From Aldrovandia affinis (taxonomy: Eukaryota > Chordata > Actinopteri > Notacanthiformes > Halosauridae), in NCBI GenBank assembly GCA_029706075.1, contig JAINUG010000394.1, positions 124,001 to 188,000 on the forward strand: DNA of 64,000 nt. The letters are read 5' to 3'. The notes under the pieces were generated by a model. That model searched no databases, had not been told where the DNA came from, and was given only the letters and a program-made list of their open reading frames with translations. The translations under genes and the position numbers were made by a program. Within the stretch, counting starts at the first letter, position 1; the number at the start of each line of letters is the position of its first letter. Positions 1-12,400 of the stretch are shown here, piece by piece.

Positions 1-403
1 ATAACAGCCAGATCATGCTTTTTGTATACTCTTTTCCATGTGGGCAGCACAAGGTCCATAAGGTCAGTTACAAACCTGCAACCAGTGCTAAATGTTGGTA
101 ATGGTAATCTAGTTAGCCTTATTAGCGTGCAGTTACAAATGTCCTTGTAACATTTTAAAATCAATGAACAGTGTAAAATGGCCCACAGTATATTAGCTAA
201 GGTTCTAGGAAAAAACTATTTTATCAAATATCTTAGTATTGTTATTGTAAAACATTGGTATAGGACAAAATACAAAAGCAAAATACTACCTTCAGGTAGG
301 TAACTTGTCACCTACTTGAAGAGTGCGGACTACAGTACACCATGCTCAGAATTTGTTAGCAAATTGCAAATCCCCCTCTCCAGAAGAGGACAGGTATACT
401 CAC
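1..403. other. lrrk2 intron 47, partial
   Basis: AT-rich sequence between exon 47 and the left edge. I see no exon or clear repeat in it. Confidence 0.6.
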
Positions 404-3400
404 GGGTACAGGTAGTTTGTTGTGGTGTCGATGGTCTTCCAGACATTGTAGTCGGCAGTGAAGGACAAGACCCGGGTCCCACAGCCAGCCCAGATGGTAG
501 TCCGGTCCAGTGAGTGACCCGATGAGCCCAGACACATCAGCGGAGTGTTGATGTTCCCAATCTGGACCGTCTTCATGGGCTGACCGTTCTCACACTGCAA
601 TTGAAAACCCAAACCATGGGGGTCCACCAATAAGTAGCTGCCTAAACTAACAATTAGTTCAAAATCTGAAACAGGCACACCAAACCATCTGTCCATTAGG
701 TGTCATTGCTTTATTATCATTTTGTTCTTCTTGGTTGGAAAAATTTGAAGAGTTACAAAATCTCTGGTGTTATTAAAAAAAAAAAAAACTGCATGATAGC
801 TTTGCTAATGTTCTCATGCTGAATAAAACAATGAAATGATAGTACAACCATATTTTCATATGGGAGAAATCTGAGAAGATTATATTTCACAAGGAAAAAT
901 GAACAAAATAAAAATACATAAAATAAATTATGATCATTGAAATGATCAATGCAGCACGATCATTTTTACTAGAAAACTGGGTGTGTATCAAGGGTGTTGT
1001 TTTCATTTGTAGGTCTTGTAGGAGGTAAAAACCCCTCTGCATGATAGTTTTGCTTATGTTCTCACATCGAACAAAACAATGGGAGAAATCTCAGATGCAA
1101 GATTATATTTCATGGAAAAAAACGAACTGAATAAAAATATCGATACTCAATAGAAAAGTTACGGCATTACGATACAAACTCAACCTCAGTGTAGCTGTGG
1201 AAGAAGAAACACAAAAATGGACACAACTTCAAATCTATGTCTACATTAAAGGAATTGTTTGTGTATGTATGGGGGTAGGTCGGCTGTGGGATTCGAAACA
1301 CAGTCCACCCGGCCGGACTGCACAAGAAATATGGTTAGCTTGCCGAGGGAACATTAGGTCCCCAGCCAATGGAACAAATCACACTCTTATTTAAACTACA
1401 GGGGGTAACATTGCTTTCAGTAGTGGATGTTCCTGTGCTCACTGAAACCTCTGAACTGCAACACGATCATTTTTGCTGGAAAACTGGGTGTGTATCAAGT
1501 GCGTTGGTTTCATTTGGGTTTTAATACAGACTGTTGAAGTGGAAATCTTATGCTGATGTTTGCTATGCTATGTTTCAGACTTTTGTAAAAATTACACTCT
1601 GTCTGCAACTCTACTTACACTGATCACACTTGAAATTATTGTAATTAAAATAATAAGGACACCCGTGCAACCTGACAGCATCCTTAAATGACCTTGAATT
1701 TTATACCACAGGAGGGAAAACACTGCAATTCCTTTCAGTTAGGCTAACATGCGCATAATTCCTATTATCTGTGAGTTTACACTGGAGTGTGTTTCAGGAG
1801 TTGGGGTTGGGGCAAGAGTATGTACTTTGTAGATTCTGCTAAAGCACAGACTCATTGTAACCATGCACCCCGCGATCCTGATGCTGAGTTCGGACCATGC
1901 CAGTGCGGTCTGTGGCCGCCAATCCTGCAGGGCAGCGAACAATTGCTTGTACCAGTACGAGGGAGGGTTCCACTCGGTGGGATTTTCCTCCTTTCATCAC
2001 ACATCAGTGACTCCTCATATCAATTGGGCACCTGGGGTATACATATGCCAACTGCACAGGGAGTGCACTCCTCTGAAGCCATTACTGCGCAGCCGTGCGT
2101 ATGGACTGCAGAGGGAAAATAAGCAGTGGCTGGTGGAACGCGATTCAGAGGAGAGAGATAGATCTACAAATACAAAAAATTGGGCACTCCTAAATGGATG
2201 AAAAACAGGATTCAAAGGAAAAATAGGATAATATACAATTAAACTGCAACATGAACAAGGGGCTAGTTCAAGGAGGGGGTAATGAATTTAAGGAGAACAA
2301 TGTAAACATGACAGTACCTGAACCACTGAATCTTCATAAACAGCCAGCGCTCCATCAGCAGTCCCCACTAACAGATAATTCTTCTTTTTGCTTTTCAAAA
2401 ATAACAGAGAATATCATGGGCTCAATTCACATTCACATAGACTTATTAAATACCTTCAGCTTAACATAAGAGTGCACCTGCATTCTTACCAGTTATCAGG
2501 CTCATAGTTGTGGACCTGTATTTTCTACCAGTACTGAGGTTAAAAGATACTGCCTCACCTGTGTTGTCTACCAGTACTTAGGTTAGATACTGACTTACAT
2601 TTACATTTTTACATTTTAGGCATTTAGCAGACGCTCTTACCCAGAGCGACTTACACAGTTTATATTTCTTTACATACAATCCATTTATACAGCTGGATAT
2701 TTTACTAAAGCAATTCAGGTTAAGTACCTTGCTCAAGGGTACAACAGCAGTGCCCCACCTGGGAATCGAACCAGCAACCTCTCAGTCACAAGCCCAGCTC
2801 CCTAACCATTACACTACACTGCCAGACTTAGTTGTGTGTTTAACCTGTATTGAGGCTGATGTTTTCATGCCTGTGCTCTTTACCTGTATTGAGGCTCATA
2901 TGTACTCACCTGTGTTGAGGGTGTGAGTGGTAGAAGAGTGATGTCACTGCATCAGTGACACTCTGCAGACAGTGTCGTCTTGATGTGTCCAATGTATTGA
3001 TTACTATCAGAGCACCAGACTGTGTTCCTGCCACCATCCAATCAAATGACTCTCCTGGGACTCGCATTGTCACCAGGCATAGGACAGGACTGCTGTCAAT
3101 TTCCTGTAGGGAGTGGGGGGGGCAAAGCTTAAATAATTTACTGTATCATCAATGTACCTGCACACAGTGACTTTCTAAGGATCACTTGAATGTACACCAC
3201 AGTGTGTTTAAAGTTACCAACATAGATGCTCTCAAGTAGCCAATCCATTTGAACGATTTGTTAGTACAGTTATGCACCTTGCAGCCCAAATCAATCCTGA
3301 CTATGCCAGTGTCAACTCTGGCTGGAAATCCCACTGTGCAAGTATGTCACCCAGGAAGGGAAGGCTTCAGTTAGCAGGATATCCCTTACATTGAGTGTGG

Positions 3401-6400
3401 GTGTGGGCTTCCAAGCAGCTCCATCAGTAAAGGGGCTCACCACGAGTACAGATTAGCCTCTATAACCTAGATATTGCAGGGTTGTATCAGGACTGTGCAA
3501 TAGAGATGAATGTATGTACATCCAGGTCCCCCCAAAAAACGAATTTGTTCATTAAAACACTTTTTTGGGAGCAGACAGTGTGTGGATATTTTCTGGAGTC
3601 TGGAGTCTGGAGTGTGTCATTGCCAACGGTTACCAGGAAACATAACTGGTTTTGTCCTGCCAGGAACAGAGTGGATTTAAGTTTTCTGGGGCTCCTCTGG
3701 CTACCGCTGCATTAGTTCCTTCAAAGAATGCTCCAGATGCTTACAGGCTATCAGTTGTCATCAGTGAGAGATAAGCCTCTCCTTTGATTGGCCCTGGCTC
3801 TCCTGTAGTTCTGTGTAGCCTATAGTATGGAAAATAGTCACTGATTTGTGGGTGAGTGCATTGGAGGAGTGCATGGGTTGCTGCCACAGTGCTCTTTGTG
3901 TGGGGTGTGTTAGGGAGTAGTTCTAGGCACAACTGGCAATTCAAAAATCGGTCCCAAAAAAACGCAAAACTGGGAGAGTGCAGTTTCAGTGCATACCTGA
4001 GAGTTGAGTTCCCCAGATCCCAGCTCCACGGAGGTGATATATCCCTGTCTCTGGCTGCTGCTCCCGCTGCCGACCCAAACATGCGGTCTGTCTCTCCCAC
4101 AGGACACAGCAAAACACTCAGCGCTGGACACCCCTCTCCGGAGTTCAGCCTGTCAAACACCTGGAGACATGCCCACCCGTGAGCTTACCTGCCACATAAA
4201 GCTGCCTGTGAATATATATCCACATACAGTGCCCCTTTAAAGTACACCCAGTCTCAAAAATGAAGTCTCAAATTTTTTTCGAACATTAATTACAATTAGA
4301 AATAATTTAGATTGACAAGTCTACCCTGCTTATCATGCAAATTGTAAACTAGCTCAGGGATAACCAATCACCTTCCAGATCACACACCAAGCTAATTGGC
4401 CTCCAGCTGTGTTCAATTGTAGTGATTCTGATTACTTCAGAATAAAATCAGCTGTTCCTAGAGGATTCCACTGCTGGGTAGTGCATTTCTCATCAACCAT
4501 GAGCAACAAGGAGCTTTCAAAAGACTTTAACTTTAAAGGATAAAGTTGTGGAAAGGCACATATTAGGAAATGGGTATAGAAAGATTTCAAAGGCCTTAAA
4601 TATCCCTTGGAGCACGGTCAAGACCATAATTAAGTAGTGGAAGGTGCATGGCACCACCAGAACCATGCCTAGATCAGGCCGTCTGTCCAAGCTGGATGTC
4701 CGAGGAAGAAGAAGACTGATCAGAGATCAGAGACTTTAAAGGAGCACTATATATATAGTATATGCATGCATGCATGTGAGCGGAGCAGAGCACGAGCATG
4801 AGCAAACATGATATGTGCAGAGCGTGGAGCAGGTTTTCAGTTTGTTGACGAACAGCCTCTCTGACCTGCTCCAGTTCCCTCACAAAGCCTATTAGCTATG
4901 CGCCTAGTTCAAACTTCCCATGACCAGAAAAGCCGGGAAACGCACCCCACAATCCTCGTCTCCTCCCCTCTCTTCACACTTGATACTAGTGATGGGAAGT
5001 TCAGAGCCAGGTTAACCGTTCGCAAACAATGACTCGAAAATGTTGTGATTCTCGTTCAGAGCCGGGTTAACAGTTCGCGAACGATTAGTTCAGACACGTC
5101 TCGTTCGTTCAATGGAGTGGAGATAGCTGTTCTTTGGCGTGATAGATTAGCTTGGCCCATGAGTGCTAAACCATTGCAATGCATCGTTCTGATAGCAAAC
5201 ACAACTAGATAATGTATCCGATTAGAAAAACTGAATAGTTGTTATTGTCGTTCATTTCATCAGTAGCCTAGGGTAATGCCCATTCGTTCACTCATAAAAC
5301 AAGAGTTTAGGCAGTCAGCAGCTAATGGGTTTACTTTTGGTTTTACAATGTTATGTCCTGTAACATTGCATCATTTACATGCTTTTGCACAATGCGATCA
5401 TTGTAACGGTGAGCACAGGGTGGGCAATACGTCCAGCATTATTTTCAAGCGCTCTGTCCTCCGTCCGGCACATTCCTCTGCCGGACGCCCATTTGCCCTC
5501 CTTTTGAAATCTAGGCTAGAAAAACACTCAGTTCTTCATTCAATCACGTTTGAAGATTCGAATGTGCTTCTTATTGGTTTATGTATTTGTCAAATAACAA
5601 ATCGCCTGTGTCATTGGTCTAATAAACGTCAACAAATTCCACGCTTTAATGACAAAATTGCCGAAACTGAAGACTTCATACAACCCAGTGGTCAAAAGAG
5701 CACAGATTTATTTCTAAAAGCAGAAAAGACGATTATCATGCCTTCTGTACAATGTGTCGGTATGAGGTAGACGTGGAAGCTGACAGTGTCAAAGCAGAAC
5801 GCCAGATCTGCATCAACTTTACTGAGGGGTGCACAGAAAGTTACCAAAGGTTCCAGGCCAACAGAAGGCTTCTGGAAAATGCCAGGAAGGGACAGAAGCA
5901 ACAAAAGCAGACCATCCAGTGTGAGTACACATTTTCAATCTCAGGTTATGGTTTTAAATTGGTCATATAATTACATGTTACATGCTGCCTGAAGTGTCCT
6001 CCATTCTGGGGTGTTGGAAATGGCCACCCTAGGAGCAGCTAGCTTAGCCACAGGAATGCTAGCTGCCCTCCATTTAGTTTGTGTGAAGCATACTAGGTGG
6101 CTACATATTTGTAGGCCACAGGCTCCGAGGTCATCACGTCCCAGGGGCCCTTGCAGCCAGCTAAACTTAGTGTTCGGCTAGTTATGTCCATAAATGTTAA
6201 AGTATGAAAACCAAGATGTTGTTTGAGTGAAAGCCCCTTTTTCCCTCATACGAATGATGTGTGTTTGAGTGTATGTGATGTTATCACCGTCACTGGGTGT
6301 GTATGTGTTGAGAATGACCCCCGTGTTATTCCGATGCATATGTTGTACCACTGTACATGCTTTATTTTAAATAAAGAAGCAGTACTGAAATTTCTAGACT

Positions 6401-9400
6401 CTTGAGTCCCCCACCGCTGCATGATGTTTAAAAACATGTTGGTTGGAAGCTGAGTGCGATGTAGGCGGAGCCGCTCGGTCAATCGAACGAGTAAAATGAA
6501 TGAGAGCCGAGGAAACTAATCATTACTCGCGAGTCAGTAAAAAGAGTCGTTCAATTCGAACGAATCGTTCGCAAACTGCACATCACTACTTAACTAATAG
6601 CAGGCGTCGTGGAATATGCTAAATACTTCATCAAACAAAATGATAGAAAATACAAATGCAGCATTCAAATGACAGAGGACTGGTAAATCAAAGAATGCGG
6701 CGACTGTGTCAGCACTGTGGAGTCCCTGTGGAATTTAAAAGACACATTGCAAGAAAGCATGATGCAGACATGCAGATAGCACAGCAAAAGGTAGGCGGTG
6801 GTAGATAGCTAGGCTACGTAGCTCCACTCCCAACCAAGCCATTCATCTACACAAGGTGATTTTGAGGGGAAAGTCCCCACCGTGACAAAATAAAGAGAAG
6901 AAGAAAAAAATTATGCATGGATTATGAACCTCTTACAAAAGGAGAGCGTGAAGGGATGCGCTACTTTGCATATGTAGCTCACCCCGGTTATACACCGTCT
7001 TGAGGCTACTGTACGAGACACCCTCATACCCCATGCGCTACATGATGGAATATAAGATGCGAGCAAGGTGATGACATTGCTGTCAATTGACATTTGGACA
7101 AATGGGGGGAAATGAACGCACTGCATATCAGACTTTTATTGACGTGAATTTGAATAATAGGAATTGAGAAAATGATCAAATAAAACAGGCCCTCTGACCT
7201 CAGTATACGGAACACCGTGAGCTCCTCGGTAACTCACGGTGTTCCGTAAAGCCCTTCATCCTTAGCAAATACAGATTTAACGTTACTGACCATTCTCGGA
7301 CTATGTAGGCTACTTGTATGTAGAAACGAATGACGTTATTACTTTGCATTATTTTTAAATCGAGTGTTAGTTTTTTAAATCGATGATAACCCTCACAACT
7401 GTAAGGCACATCGTGTATTTATTTAGTGACTCATGCCATTTACTGCTAGTGTTAGTGTCATATTGTCATTATTAAAGTTCTGGTTCGTTACTTGCTAGCT
7501 AGGCAATTACGTTAACTGACAGCTCAATGCATGCATATTTAACTGGCCATCCAAAAACTAACTAAATTAAGCAAAGCGACGCAACATGAAATGAGCACAT
7601 TTTCTAACGTTTATTGCGTGTTTTTAACATGTGGTGAAAAGGTGGGTTTTTGCATTTTTGCAAGGTCATTTTTGCATTTTTCAGCCATTTGCTCGGACAC
7701 CAGGACATGCTGTTCGAAACTGTGGCGTAGGCTATATATGTATATGTTCTAACGTTATACAAGTAAACTTTATCATATTTTAATGAAATACATGTTTTCC
7801 TGAACCGCTCCCCGACCAGCGTGCTCTAATGGCAGTAGCCGGAGCGCTACTTAAGTTCGTTCTTAAATGTTATATTCAAAATTATTTTAGATTTTTCATT
7901 ACAATCAGATGAATATAGGAGGAAACAGCCTTATTGTAATGAAAGTAATGGGTTAAAAATCGAATTATCTCTGCCGGTCTCATATAGCCGACTTACCTGG
8001 ATGATGGGATAGAAATGCTAGTTATTAGCCAAATTTAGCTTGAGTGATGCGATTTTCTCCTCAGAAAGCCTGACATCAACAACTGAAGATGACATTCGGT
8101 CTTTGTGTACAGGTGACGATGATAATATAAAATTATTAAATATGTACAATGAAATTATAACTCAAGATAGGTATGTTTTACATGGAAATGTATATTTGAG
8201 CTATACATCCCACTGTGTCCAGGTGTTTTGTCGTAGAATGCACCCCGACCATGAATTGCACGACCTGAGCGCGAGCGCAATACGTGATCACTCCCCAGCT
8301 AAATTGACCAAATTAACTGGAATTCTTATAGCAGGTTAAATGTATTTCTAATATTTTTATACGCTTAATCAACCTTCGTTTTTATTACAGACTCAAACTA
8401 CTTAGCTACATTTTAGAATACGCGGTTGTACAGGGGTAATACTCATATCGGTGGTAAAGCAATAGCTTTCCTATATAGGAGATCAGAGGACAATTTTAAG
8501 GGAAAATATAGCCTGGAACCGTTATAGAATTACTCATTCATATTCCTACTTTATCCGATCCAAGTATAGACATATAACCAACTATAGGCTACCTCTAAGA
8601 GATGACTTTAATATCTTCCTGCTACTTACTAAAAATAGCCTACTGTATAACGCATTTGATGCTGGGGTGAACAGGACGAAAATTCCCGGCAGGGCTGGTT
8701 TTTACGCTTGCACTGAAATGCACCCTACCTAACTTTGACTAGGAACCTCTCACACCCATCAAACTCACTCAGGTGACATATACTCAGTGCTGTCAGTGGC
8801 CAGAATTCACTGGAGGAACCCACCTAGGTGAGTCCTAGATTTTTTTGGGTGAATATGGAAAAAATGAACGAAAAGATATCGCTATGAAACTCTGCCAGTT
8901 AATTACTTACACAATTATGAAACTTTTTTGTATTACAAGTTTTCTAGAATATGCTAATTAGGCAATATCTCATTAAATATGCATACATTTGCATATATTT
9001 TAAAACCAAACATCTAGATATTGGATAAAGCTAGACTTAGTTTTCTAGGTCCATGCTCTCAACACAGCCTTGCATTTTGCAAAACAGCCCAATCCCATCA
9101 CTGTAAAATTGAGTATTGCTTTCATTTCAGATAATATCTTGTCATAAAAACTATACATACATGTCATCTATTGATTAGATAATATATTCAGCTATATCCA
9201 CACAGGAGTACTAATGGTAAAATGTTTATCAGAAAGTTCAGCAATCCTTTATTTAAATGTTTTATCATAATTTGTTGATGAAATGTTTTCCTTTATGCAA
9301 AACATGTTGATCACAATTTTGGAAATACTGTAGTATGTGATATTTCACATTTTTACACATGGTAAGTGTCAATTTTGGTAATGTCATATCTGACATTTTT

Positions 9401-12400
9401 GCATGTTTGTCTATTTATGACACTAAGAAGGTAGAGGTATTGATGATTTGCACATTAAATCATAAGCTCTGCCACTCTCAGGGAAAGAACATGATTGATG
9501 AAGTCAATAGAGTTTGAGACCCTTCTTCTCACTTTCCCTCTACCTCTTCCTCTCCATCTCCCTCTACCTCCCCCATCTCCTCTTCCTCCACCATTCCCCT
9601 TCCTCGCCCATCTCCCCTTCCTTTTCTTATGTCCCCTTCCTCCCCTATCTCCCTTTCCTCCCTATCCCCTCTTCCTCCGCAATGTCTCCTTCCTCCCCCA
9701 TCCCCTCTTCCGCCGCCATGTCCCCTTCCCCCTATCTCCCGTTCCTCCCCCATCCCCTCATCCTCCGCTATGTCCCCTTCCTCTCCCATCTTCCCTTCCT
9801 CCCCCATCCCATCTTCCTCCTCCACCACTCACTCTTACTCACTCTCTCATCACCCTGCTCCATTCTTTGGCCAGGCTCCATAGCATTCACAATTCTTTTT
9901 TACATCAGGTGACTCCTTTTATACATAATGAAGTGGTGACTATTGAGTGAACAATTTAGCAATTACCACTTTCTGTGTTGTGTGCTTTACTAACCCACCT
10001 GACTAAATATGGTGGAAATTGAGCACATGTCATGTTATTGTGACATCATGACGAATTGAAATGAAATTTGAACTTTAAATAAGAGTTTTGTTTGTAATGT
10101 TTGGCAAAATGGTCTATGCAGTTTTATAATGTGTGTGAAAACAATGAAAACATACTATTAGTTTTGAAAAGTGATCAAGTGTTTAGATGGCTGCGTTAAC
10201 TGTTTTGAGAGCATGGACCTTAGTTTGGAGAAATGTGCCAAATCCATGCCACATTGAGAGAAACTAACATTTTTATTCCATTTTAACAACATATTAGGAG
10301 ACAAAAGTATTTACAGAACAGATTTTGGATACAACCTTTTTTCACTTTATAAATCATAAAATACTATGTAAAGGTATTAAAAATGCGTTTTGGGCATGTT
10401 TTTAAGAACAGAATGTATTAAAAATCAGGAAATTAGCTGTTTGCATTCACTATATTCTAACAGACAACTACAAAACCAAGGGTTTTGGGGTTTCTATATT
10501 TATATGTAGACCAATTCCCATGCAATTTGGACACAGCAATCCATCCAGCAGCTCATTCAAATGCAAATTATTTTATTGGGGGAGTGAAGTTGAGTTGATA
10601 GATAGCAAGCAAACAATAACGTTAGTTGCATTTTGGTATTTATTAAAGAATCATGAAATTAATTGGCATCAGCTCTCAAGTAACGTTACCTACATTGTTT
10701 GGCAGTGAGTAGTTTCCTACACCATCAAAACGCACTTGGAAACTGAAGGAAACTCTGACAGGAGGAGGTCTGGCAGACCCAAAGCCACAACAAAATCAGA
10801 AGACAGTTTCTAAGAGTCAACAGCTTGCGTGATAAGCAGCTCACAGGAAACAGCTTCAAGCACAGCTTAACACTGGTCGTAAGGAAGGAAGTTATTTTCA
10901 ACTGTGAAGAGAAGACTTCGAGCTGCATGTTTGACAAGTCGAGTGGCAGTAAGAAAGCCATTGCTAAGATGGCAAAATAAGAAAAAGAGGCTTGCCTGGG
11001 CCATGAAGCACCACCAGTGGAAATTCTGAAAACTCTGAAATGTACATTATTTTTCAGTTTTTGGTAACCAAAACTTTTTTTTTTAAACCTCTGGCAGTTT
11101 ACCGCTTACCTTTGTACCATTTCAGGTTATTCACTGGACTTGAACTGCTTAAATTTCAGTAAAAATTGGAAAATGGGGGTGTTCTAAAACTTTTGACCAG
11201 TAGTGGTCATTGTCTTGTTGGAAGGTCCACCTACGGCCAGGTCTCAGCTTCCTGGCAGTGGCAACCAGATTTTTGACAAAAATTATCCTGGTACTTGGTG
11301 ATATTCATTATGCCATTGATCTTAACAAGAGCCCCTGGACTACTGGAAGCAAAACAGCCAAAGCATCAATGATCCACCACCATATTTGACAGTAGGTATG
11401 AGGTGCTTTGAGGTTCCTTGTATGCAACCCTTTTTTATGCCAAACATGCTTATAGTGTACATGCTAAAAAGCTCAATTTTGGTCTCATCTGACCATAGCC
11501 CCCGGTTCTAGTCATTATTCCAATGGCGTTTGCCAAACTCTAGATGCTTGCATTTGTTGGCTGTTCTCAGTAAGGGCTTTGTTCATGCAACGCTTCCAGA
11601 GAGCCTGTTGGTGGTGTCTAATGCTTAATTTTGAGACTTAGTGGCCCCCCTCCTCCCCCTCCTCTGACCAAAGATCAAGCCGCACTACACCTACCTGTGC
11701 AGACGAGGGTCTGTCCTGGGGGTTCTCCCTCAAGCACTCCCTCATCAGGCCTTGCAACCTTGGCCATGGAGTGCAGCCATAGTGCTTCACTGGATCTGTC
11801 AATCAAGTAATCAATCAATCTTTATTTTGTATAACATTATTTACAAGTAGGTTGCCATAACACTTCACAATGACATTTTCCAAAAGGGAATCAAAAATTT
11901 GAGCCAAGGTGGAAAAAAATTGGAAAATTATTCCCTGACCTCTAAAAAGGTGACCAACTACTGGAATAACTCACAAAATTGAAATATTGCTCATAAAATA
12001 GAAAAATAAAAAATAGAATAGAAATATAATAGGCAAGCACTGTTTAAAAAAGAAAAGAAAAAAAGTTTAGTTTTTCCCCGGTTTTATCCCAATTTAGTAG
12101 CCAATTACACCCTCTATTTATTTTGATTTACCCTCCCCACACGGGTCCGCCGCTCGTCACTACGAGGCAAGCTAATTCTCTGAGGGCAGCGAACTCCGCT
12201 TCCTTCAAGACGGAATTCGCCCACCCACGTTCTGGAGAATCCTCACGTGCTTCACGGTGGACCCGAGCCATCTCACCCTCCCCCCTCCCCTTGGGGCTGA
12301 CAACCAGGGCTTGTCTGGTAGAGATGGGTGGAAAATGTAGTCTATTCATGGATCTTATGGGATTCTTGAATATACCAACAGCAGATTCAACCCCATTCAC

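Larger units (their letters stand above)
4161..11694. other. lrrk2 intron 43 (7.5 kb, transposon-rich)
   Basis: The largest intron in the window. It holds a Tc1 remnant (4,234-4,740), a hAT-like element (about 4,985-6,597), a hairpin (7,207-7,247), a pyrimidine-rich minisatellite (9,518-9,880) and two more Tc1 pieces (10,700-11,640). Between about 7,300 and 9,500 I recognise nothing. Confidence 0.7.

Noticed and set aside
3741-4160. 139-codon minus-strand frame starting [15 protein letters not shown]
   Set aside because: Only its first residues are lrrk2. The rest is the wrong frame of exon 44; homology and the exon 45 phase select another frame.
8040-8339. 99-codon plus-strand frame in lrrk2 intron 43
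   Set aside because: No family resemblance; by length alone it is within chance for this much sequence.
9495-9950. Overlapping proline/serine-rich and glutamate/glycine-rich open frames
   Set aside because: They arise from the pyrimidine-rich minisatellite; all frames are open because the tract lacks A on one strand.
8870-10300. A larger element bounded by inverted GGTCCATGCTCTCAA near 9,050 and 10,215
   Set aside because: Only about 20 bases are inverted and the flanks diverge quickly, so the boundaries cannot be supported.
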